Shown: piece by piece, positions 1 through 5,032 of the stretch
Layout of the letters: each line of letters starts with the position of its first letter
Numbering within the stretch: position 1 is the first letter of the stretch
Assembly (NCBI GenBank): GCA_014874425.1
Contig: JACWAG010000174.1
Span: 1 to 7,451 of the forward strand
Origin: Syntrophaceae bacterium
GTDB lineage: Bacteria > Desulfobacterota > Desulfomonilia > Desulfomonilales > Desulfomonilaceae
Direction of reading: 5' to 3'
DNA: 7,451 nucleotides
The notes under the pieces: model-generated
Told to the model about the DNA's origin: nothing
What the model saw: only the letters and a program-made list of their open reading frames with translations
The model's database searches: none
Position numbers and translations under genes: made by a program

Positions 1-106
1 CTATATATCTAATAAATATGGCTTATTTTAGCTAGCCCTGACACGCTGATTTTGGTCCACACTCGTAATCCAGCATTAATCAATAAGGGTTTTACATAGT
101 AATTTC

Positions 107-111
107 AGGAG
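107..111 (+). promoter_or_regulatory. Shine-Dalgarno of the PBP4-family gene
   Basis: AGGAG lies 11 bases upstream of the ATG at 123. The spacing is slightly long but usable. It supports the 123 start over the in-frame TTG at 189, which has no purine-rich element before it. The rest of 1-122 is AT-rich at its left end and holds no gene or convincing promoter that I can identify. Confidence 0.6.
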
Positions 112-122
112 ATAACGAAACA

Positions 123-1661
123 ATGCTTATATTTATTCTACTAAATTACGCGCTTAATCACTCACGTTACGCGCAAACCAACCCGAATTTGTCGGCGTTC
201 AACCAATTATTAGGGTTCCCTAAATCCATCCTTGCCCTTTCAATCATAGGGGTGGTTTCAATTGTTTTGCTCCACTCCGAAGCTTGCGCGCTTATGGAAG
301 TCCCGCCATTTAACGCCGACCTCGATAAAATTCTCCAAAGAGAACTTCCGGCCAATTGTGAAATATCCTGTCAGGTCGCTGATTTGGATTCCGGTCGGAT
401 TCTAATGGAAAAAAACCCGAATTTGCCTCTAACTCCCGCCTCGACACTCAAGATAGTGACTTCAGCCAGCGCTCTCCAAGAACTGGGCGCGGATTACAGG
501 TTTTTTACCAATGTCTACGCGAATGATATAAAAGCAGGGTCTGTCGGGGACCTCTTCGTGAAAGGTTATGGGGATCCACATCTTGTGACTGAGGAGCTTT
601 ACGCGCTGGTTCGAGAATTGGTCGATACCGGACTAACTGATGTTCGCGGGGCTATAATAGTTGATGATTCGTATTTCAACCCAGACAAACCACTGGATGA
701 TACCAATGATCCGGGTTATCGCTCGTATGACGCGTTGTACAGCGCGTTATCGTTGAACTTTAATTCCATAAAGATAGTAGTGATACCCGGCACAGCATCC
801 GGTAAACCCGCTCGCTTGCTCATGGATCCTTTTTCTGATTACGCGTCCCTTTCGGGGCATGTGCAAACAGTCCCTGGAGCGCAACCCGCTAAGATCGACG
901 TTTCAAAGAAGGTGACGAATAATGAGCAGGAACGCATCGTCGTTCGAGGATCTGTGGGCGTTGATTCTCAATCGAAGGGTAAATATGTAAATGTTCAGTC
1001 TCCAAGCATATATATGGGTAATGTGTTGAAGGAATTGTTGCAGAAAGAGGGAATAAAGGTCAAAGGCCCGGTGATCAAAGGCTTAACGCCCTCTGATGCG
1101 ATCCCATACATCGAGCACCAGTCTATGCCGTTAGGACTTATCGTTTATTGGTTGGGCAAATTGAGCAACAATTTCATTGCTGAGCAAATTTGTCTCGCCA
1201 TGGGTGCACACGCGCATGGGGCGCCAGGGACGCGTGAAAAGGGTTTGGATGTGATGAGAAAATTCCTGACTAAAGCCGGGGTCGAGGAAAAGGACTTTTC
1301 TCTTGTGGACGCTAGCGGTCTCTCCCGAAGAGATAGAATAAGCGCTTCCGCTCTTGTAAAAACGTTGGCGTGCGCTTCTCACAATTTTTACTTTAGCCCC
1401 GAATTTATCTCTTCACTTGGAATATCTGGCGTTGACGGAACACTTAAAGAAAAGTTCAACGCCGATAATACGAAGCGTAGAATTAGGGCCAAAACGGGAA
1501 CCTTGCGAGGAGTGAACGCCTTGGCGGGGTTTGGGCTTGGTGGAAATGGAAAGCCGATTGTTTTCGCGATGATAGTCAATAGCGCACAAAAAGGGGTCGG
1601 CATAATAAATTACGCCGACCGAATTATGCGCGCCATCTTTAATTCACATTTAAATCACTAA
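123..1661 (+). CDS. dacB: D-alanyl-D-alanine carboxypeptidase/endopeptidase, PBP4 family (peptidase S13)
   Basis: This 512-residue exported penicillin-binding protein should cleave the terminal D-Ala of peptidoglycan pentapeptides and/or D-Ala-mDAP cross-links in the periplasm. All three active-site motifs are visible: SxxK as S107-T-L-K110 (nucleophile and base), SxN as S348-N-N350, and KTG as K457-T-G459. The family's GxGDPxL-type segment is at about 148-154, and the VDASGLSR segment is at about 395-402. The long stretch between the first two motifs matches the inserted domain typical of S13 enzymes. A hydrophobic core at about 36-50, followed by the AxA-like A54-C-A56, looks like a signal peptide. 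It sits behind an unusually long n-region of about 34 residues, so the protein may be exported or N-terminally anchored. The length is near that of family members (about 480-510). It ends 34 bases before the convergent gltX stop. Family assignment is firm. The balance of carboxypeptidase and endopeptidase activity cannot be read from sequence. Confidence 0.93.
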   Translation: MLIFILLNYALNHSRYAQTNPNLSAFNQLLGFPKSILALSIIGVVSIVLLHSEACALMEVPPFNADLDKILQRELPANCEISCQVADLDSGRILMEKNPNLPLTPASTLKIVTSASALQELGADYRFFTNVYANDIKAGSVGDLFVKGYGDPHLVTEELYALVRELVDTGLTDVRGAIIVDDSYFNPDKPLDDTNDPGYRSYDALYSALSLNFNSIKIVVIPGTASGKPARLLMDPFSDYASLSGHVQTVPGAQPAKIDVSKKVTNNEQERIVVRGSVGVDSQSKGKYVNVQSPSIYMGNVLKELLQKEGIKVKGPVIKGLTPSDAIPYIEHQSMPLGLIVYWLGKLSNNFIAEQICLAMGAHAHGAPGTREKGLDVMRKFLTKAGVEEKDFSLVDASGLSRRDRISASALVKTLACASHNFYFSPEFISSLGISGVDGTLKEKFNADNTKRRIRAKTGTLRGVNALAGFGLGGNGKPIVFAMIVNSAQKGVGIINYADRIMRAIFNSHLNH

Positions 1662-1695
1662 AAGTGTCCTGTCGGAATCGATCTCTTCAGAAAAT

Positions 1696-3210
1696 TTAGT
1701 CGTTCACGGTGATCAAACCGACGGAATCATTTAGTCGCTGAACCACCCTGTCTTTCCCCAGAATCGCTAACAGTTCAAACAAACCTGGACCTACAGAAGA
1801 CCCGGAAACAGCGGTGCGGGCGGCGTTGATAAGCAAGCCGGCCTTCACCTGCTTTTTTTCGGCGAATGAGCGAAAAACATCTTCTATCTTTTCGATGTCG
1901 AAATTCGGTAACATGGTAAGTTCCTGGGCCAATTCAGGGAGATATTCAGCCAGCTTAAGATCCTGACAGAGGTTCTTTTTCACTGCCTTGGGATCGAATT
2001 CATAGTTGTTAGAAAAACAAAATCTTCCTTTGGATGAAAAATCCGTTACGACATGATAACGAGATCTTATTAGATCTATTACGGCCAAGAACCACTCTTT
2101 TTGACTCGTTTCATAGACCTGGCTCCAAAGGCCATTGCTTTCCAGTTCGCTTTTAACGTACGGAACCAATTCATCCAGGGGCATTGTTCGGACATATGTC
2201 GCGTTAAAATGAATCGCCTTAGGATCTGTCCAGTTCTTGGAGTCACCAGGAACATAGTTGAAAATTGAATTATGTCTGTTGATGCGCGATAGATCAAAGG
2301 CCTCTATGAGTTCTTCCCGAGAAAAAAACTCTTTGCCATCCTGCGAAGACCAACCAAGAAGGGCTAAAAAATTGCACAACGCCCATGGCAAAAAGCCTCT
2401 ACGTCTGTAATACGAAATAGTTACCACTTCTCCATGGACCCGTTTAGAGAGTTTTGCCTTCTTATTGTCAAGGGTAAGCGGCATATGAGCGAAAATCGGG
2501 GGTTTTATTCCCAAAGCGTTGTAAATCAGGATTTGTTTGGGAGTATTGGCAAGCCCGTCAGCGCCCCGGATCACGTGTGATATTCTGTCCAGAGAGTCAT
2601 CTACCGCGTTTGACAAGATGTACAGCGGAGTTTGATCCGACCTTAAAATCACAAAATCTTCAATGTCCCTGGCGCGTTTTTCTATCCTACCATATGCCGA
2701 ATCCTCGAAGGCTATGAGCGGACATTCATCTCTCGTAACTTTAAATCTTACGACACTCGACATTCCCTGATCAAGGTTATGCTGGACCTCTTCCTGGGTC
2801 AGTTTTCGACAACGTCCATCGTACATGAACGCGGTCTTTTTGGCTTCAGCCTCTTTTCTTTGGGTATCCAGGTTTTCTTTAGAGCAAAAGCAGCGATAAG
2901 CTTGCCCTTCCCTTAAAAGTTTGAAAGCCGCTTCTTTGTGTTTGTCGAGGTTTTGGGTCTGAAAATTGGGGCCTTCATCCCAATCCAGCCCCAACCATCT
3001 TAATCCCTCAAGGATTTCTTCAACTGAATCCTGAGTAGATCGCTCCAGGTCAGTGTCTTCAACCCGGAGTATAAAAACACCACCGCATTTCTTTGCCCAT
3101 AACCAGTTGTACAGGGCGGTTCGAGCCCCACCAAGGTGCAAGTAGCCTGTAGGTGAAGGGGCGAACCTGACCCTAACTGGATGCAAATCTGTTTCTGACT
3201 CTTCGTTCAT
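1696..3210 (-). CDS. gltX: Glutamyl-tRNA synthetase (class I aminoacyl-tRNA synthetase)
   Basis: This 504-residue cytoplasmic enzyme charges tRNA(Glu) with glutamate using ATP. The HIGH-type signature is HLGG at about residues 25-28, within a PSPTGYLHLGGARTALYNW block. The KMSKS-type loop is KLSKR at about 253-257. A zinc-binding-like insertion has C107-x-C109 and YDGRC ending in C134, but the position two after the last Cys is Lys where E. coli GluRS has a His ligand. The C-terminal anticodon-binding half is present, and the total is somewhat longer than the 471-residue E. coli protein. I chose the ATG at 3210. The reading frame extends to a TTG at 3249, but that would overlap the upstream gene by 29 bases and has no Shine-Dalgarno. 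It follows the MBL-fold gene by 10 bases, probably in one operon. Whether it also charges tRNA(Gln) for the Gln-amidation route cannot be decided from this window. Confidence 0.96.
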   Translation of the reverse strand: MNEESETDLHPVRVRFAPSPTGYLHLGGARTALYNWLWAKKCGGVFILRVEDTDLERSTQDSVEEILEGLRWLGLDWDEGPNFQTQNLDKHKEAAFKLLREGQAYRCFCSKENLDTQRKEAEAKKTAFMYDGRCRKLTQEEVQHNLDQGMSSVVRFKVTRDECPLIAFEDSAYGRIEKRARDIEDFVILRSDQTPLYILSNAVDDSLDRISHVIRGADGLANTPKQILIYNALGIKPPIFAHMPLTLDNKKAKLSKRVHGEVVTISYYRRRGFLPWALCNFLALLGWSSQDGKEFFSREELIEAFDLSRINRHNSIFNYVPGDSKNWTDPKAIHFNATYVRTMPLDELVPYVKSELESNGLWSQVYETSQKEWFLAVIDLIRSRYHVVTDFSSKGRFCFSNNYEFDPKAVKKNLCQDLKLAEYLPELAQELTMLPNFDIEKIEDVFRSFAEKKQVKAGLLINAARTAVSGSSVGPGLFELLAILGKDRVVQRLNDSVGLITVND

Positions 3211-3220
3211 TTTTTTAAAC

Positions 3221-3859
3221 TCATTCTCCCTTAATTGGGTCCAGGACAATTACCGTATTGCCGGACGCCGCCTTAAATGTCTGACGATCCTTTAGATCTC
3301 CAACTATGTCCCCACAATGCATCGGGACTGCAACACCGGCGTTAATCCTTTTCGCTGCCTGAACGGCTTCATTTACTGTCATGGTGTAGGTCCCGCCTAC
3401 CGGCAGCAGAGCCACGTCAGCCTTTATAGCGCCCATTTCCGGTATCAAATCAGTGTCGCCCGAATGATAAATTCGGAATCCATCAACTGTGACAATATAA
3501 CCGACCCAATTGTTTTTTTTAGGATGAAAATCTTTATTGGTATTGTAACTAGGAACCGCTTCAATTGAAATATCTTTCACTGTTACGGTTTGGCCTGGCG
3601 CAATGCTCCTGAAAGAATCTCTAAAATCCGCTTTACAATCAGGAGGTCCAACGATGACAGTGTCATTTTTCCTAATCAAAGCTACGTCTTCCGGTGACAG
3701 ATGATCAAAATGACTGTGAGTAATGCATACTATGTCTGCGGGTTCGGGGTTCTTGAGCTTCCATGGATCAATATAGACTGTAGATTTTGAACCGTCGATT
3801 CGGAAGCTTGCATGCCCCAACCACTTTATTTTTTCCTGAACAAAATCTTCCAATTTCAT
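3221..3859 (-). CDS. Metallo-beta-lactamase-fold metal-dependent hydrolase, UlaG/UPF0173-like
   Basis: This 212-residue protein is probably cytoplasmic, with no signal peptide. It carries the metal-binding signature H48-S-H50-F-D52-H53. Further likely ligand or fold positions are H16 (LGHASFRI strand), D135 in the YHSGDTD segment, and H181 in VPMHCG. This short, compact pattern matches the Lactamase_B_3 / UPF0173 / UlaG-like branch, whose members include L-ascorbate-6-phosphate lactonase and many uncharacterised hydrolases. No antibiotic-resistance role is implied, and the substrate is unknown. The start is secure: AGGAGG precedes the ATG by 8 bases. It is the first gene of a probable two-gene operon with gltX, which begins 10 bases after its stop. 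The pairing with a tRNA synthetase does not in itself define a function. Confidence 0.88.
   Translation of the reverse strand: MKLEDFVQEKIKWLGHASFRIDGSKSTVYIDPWKLKNPEPADIVCITHSHFDHLSPEDVALIRKNDTVIVGPPDCKADFRDSFRSIAPGQTVTVKDISIEAVPSYNTNKDFHPKKNNWVGYIVTVDGFRIYHSGDTDLIPEMGAIKADVALLPVGGTYTMTVNEAVQAAKRINAGVAVPMHCGDIVGDLKDRQTFKAASGNTVIVLDPIKGE
3226..3232 (-). promoter_or_regulatory. Candidate Shine-Dalgarno for gltX inside the end of the upstream gene
   Basis: On the minus strand AAGGGAG lies within the last codons of the MBL-fold hydrolase, 15 bases before the gltX ATG at 3210. This is longer than the usual 5-10 base spacing, and the gap contains an A-rich tract. The element may act mainly while ribosomes finish the upstream gene, which would couple the two. 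Confidence 0.4.
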
Positions 3860-3867
3860 CGTTGAAA

Positions 3868-3873
3868 CCTCCT
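3868..3873 (-). promoter_or_regulatory. Strong Shine-Dalgarno of the MBL-fold hydrolase
   Basis: A perfect AGGAGG on the minus strand lies 8 bases before the ATG at 3859. It fixes the start of the hydrolase and predicts efficient initiation. Confidence 0.85.
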
Positions 3874-3909
3874 GACTCTAATAGATTCCTAGACAGGGAA
3901 ATCAAATTC

Positions 3910-3937
3910 ATTCTAACAAATTGCGCAGCGCTTTCAA
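3910..3937 (-). promoter_or_regulatory. Sigma70-like promoter for the MBL-fold hydrolase and gltX
   Basis: On the minus strand, TTGAAA (3932-3937, 5/6 to the -35 consensus) and TAGAAT (3910-3915, 5/6 to the -10 consensus) are separated by 16 bases. Transcription would start near 3903, giving a leader of about 44 bases that contains the AGGAGG site. The -35 box sits inside the spacer of the opposing plus-strand promoter. Both boxes are directly visible; use in vivo is inferred. Confidence 0.6.
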
Positions 3938-3949
3938 CCATGCTATATT
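3921..3949 (+). promoter_or_regulatory. Sigma70-like promoter for the small membrane protein and DUF502 pair
   Basis: TTGCGC (3921-3926, only 3/6 to the -35 consensus) and TATATT (3944-3949, 5/6 to the -10 consensus) are separated by exactly 17 bases. Transcription would begin near 3956, about 20 bases before the ATG at 3976 and upstream of the AAGAGG site. The -35 is weak, so the promoter may be weak or activator-assisted. It overlaps the minus-strand promoter. Confidence 0.45.
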
Positions 3950-3963
3950 CCGCCTCGCCAAGA

Positions 3964-3969
3964 AAGAGG
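3964..3969 (+). promoter_or_regulatory. Shine-Dalgarno deciding the start of the small membrane protein
   Basis: AAGAGG lies 6 bases before the ATG at 3976. In-frame ATGs further upstream (3940 and 3787) have no such element. The one at 3940 also overlaps the -10 region, and the one at 3787 would run antisense through the hydrolase gene. Confidence 0.65.
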
Positions 3970-3975
3970 CTTGGA

Positions 3976-4278
3976 ATGACTAAGAAAACCTTAGGCAATA
4001 AAAAACCTTCCCCCACGCGAACCCGAACCAACAAAGATTTGGTCATGATCATTGTAGGAATTGTGTTAACCTTTGTTTTTTTAACAATAACATATTTGAG
4101 CCTCAATTCTGAAGAGCCCAATCCTGTTAGCAAACCCAAAGGTCCTGTGAAAAATCCTCACAGTTCATTACGGTATTTCCGGCAAGAATTCCGGATAGGC
4201 GGTAACGGCTTCGGAGAGATTAAAAAGAATCCAGGAAATGTCCCGTCAGAACATGGTTTTCAGAAAACGATGTCATGA
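3976..4278 (+). CDS. Small single-pass membrane protein of unknown function
   Basis: I do not recognise this 100-residue protein. Residues 1-20 are strongly basic and rich in Lys, Arg and Thr. Residues 21-43 form one hydrophobic helix (DLVMIIVGIV onward). About 57 polar residues follow, rich in Pro, Asn, Gly and Lys. By the positive-inside rule the N-terminus should be cytoplasmic and the tail periplasmic or external. There is no signal-peptidase site, cysteine or catalytic motif to suggest an enzyme. It could be a small accessory or anchoring subunit. Its stop overlaps the DUF502 start as ATGA, so the two are almost certainly co-transcribed and translationally coupled. That is the only functional hint. 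A real gene is supported by the Shine-Dalgarno, the promoter, the membrane helix and the coupling. Confidence 0.7.
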   Translation: MTKKTLGNKKPSPTRTRTNKDLVMIIVGIVLTFVFLTITYLSLNSEEPNPVSKPKGPVKNPHSSLRYFRQEFRIGGNGFGEIKKNPGNVPSEHGFQKTMS

Positions 4279-4961
4279 GAAAATTCACCAGTTTTCCCCT
4301 ACGACTTTTTCTTACCGGCCTCGCGACGCTTCTACCCTTTGTAGTCACGGTCCTGGTTGTCGGTTGGATTGTGAAATTGGCCGACGCGTATGTCGGCCCT
4401 AGTAGTTATTTCGGACAGTTGTTAGTGACCATTGTCGGCGATGACTACAAATATCCAGGTTATTTAATAGGCTATCTTATCGTAGTGATGTGCATCATTT
4501 TGTTGGGATTCCTTGTTACCAGGGCGACAGTCTCAAGGTTTCAGAAAACTGTGAATAACATGTTCGCCAAAATACCCGTTTTTGGAAAGATTTATTCCGC
4601 TGTGGGACAGGCCGTGGAAATCTTTGGTCAGAAGGGCGCCGGCGCTGGTCTCGAGAAATTTGGCGGAGTAGGCTTGGTGACATTGGGAAATGTTACCGCT
4701 ATTGCCTTACTAACATCTTCCCAACGATATACGCTTCGAGACGGAAAATCCCATGTGCTGGTTTTTGTGCCAAACTCCCCAATCCCGGCTACAGGCTTTA
4801 ATATTCTTGTACCTGAAGAAAACTTCCAAAAGCTTGACATGCCTATGGAAGACTTAATCAAGCTTACCATGTCATTAGGTCTTCTTGGACCACAAACAAT
4901 ATGCGTTAACCCATCCTCGGCAGCTTGTGCCGCGGGACTTGAAAATCAGCTTAAAAAGTAA
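4275..4961 (+). CDS. DUF502 family integral membrane protein
   Basis: This 228-residue inner-membrane protein has two predicted helices at about residues 9-35 and 60-83. The rest is a mostly soluble domain with family-like blocks: IPVFGKIYSAVGQAVEIF at about 100-117, the VPNSPIPATGFNILVP segment in the second half, and the LDMPMEDLIKL segment that follows. This arrangement matches DUF502, a family that also includes plant COV1/LCV proteins. Its biochemical function is not established. The N-terminus (basic residues, then LRLFLTGLATLLPF) aligns with the usual family start, supporting the ATG at 4275. No separate Shine-Dalgarno is evident, and the start overlaps the upstream stop as ATGA, so translation probably depends on reinitiation. 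It converges with the P-type ATPase gene 71 bases downstream. Confidence 0.88.
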   Translation: MRKFTSFPLRLFLTGLATLLPFVVTVLVVGWIVKLADAYVGPSSYFGQLLVTIVGDDYKYPGYLIGYLIVVMCIILLGFLVTRATVSRFQKTVNNMFAKIPVFGKIYSAVGQAVEIFGQKGAGAGLEKFGGVGLVTLGNVTAIALLTSSQRYTLRDGKSHVLVFVPNSPIPATGFNILVPEENFQKLDMPMEDLIKLTMSLGLLGPQTICVNPSSAACAAGLENQLKK

Positions 4962-5032
4962 TCATTGTGGTCTTCCCTCTTGGCCAAATGAGGTATTCGT
5001 CTCCTGGACGTGACAGGAAATCCAAACGATGA

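Noticed and set aside
20..32. A sigma54-like GG...GC pattern
   Set aside because: The spacing between GG and GC is 9 bases rather than the required 10, and the flanking consensus is poor.
38..80. Promoter candidates upstream of the PBP4-family gene: CTGACA at 38-43, and TTGGTC (52-57) with ATTAAT (75-80)
   Set aside because: CTGACA has no -10 box at 16-18 bases. The TTGGTC/ATTAAT pair has 17-base spacing but only 3/6 and 4/6 matches, which is expected by chance in AT-rich DNA.
1131..1603. Minus-strand open frames opposite the PBP4-family gene
   Set aside because: They overlap the conserved SxN and KTG coding regions in antisense and have no supporting signals.
1655..1668. A CACT-AAA-AGTG mini-hairpin at the end of the PBP4-family gene
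   Set aside because: The 4-bp stem with low GC and no following U-tract is too weak to call a terminator. The 34-base convergent gap shows no other one.
3211..3249. An N-terminal extension of gltX to position 3249
   Set aside because: The codon is TTG with no ribosome site. The extra 13 residues are translated from the end of the hydrolase gene and have no counterpart in GluRS.
3787..3975. An in-frame upstream extension of the small membrane protein to an ATG at 3787
   Set aside because: It runs antisense through the start of the hydrolase gene and across both promoters, and has no Shine-Dalgarno. The ATG at 3976 has AAGAGG at good spacing.
5002..5018. A small hairpin (TCCTG/CAGGA with a 7-base loop) between the DUF502 and ATPase genes
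   Set aside because: There are only five base pairs and no T-run on either strand, so it is not a credible intrinsic terminator.
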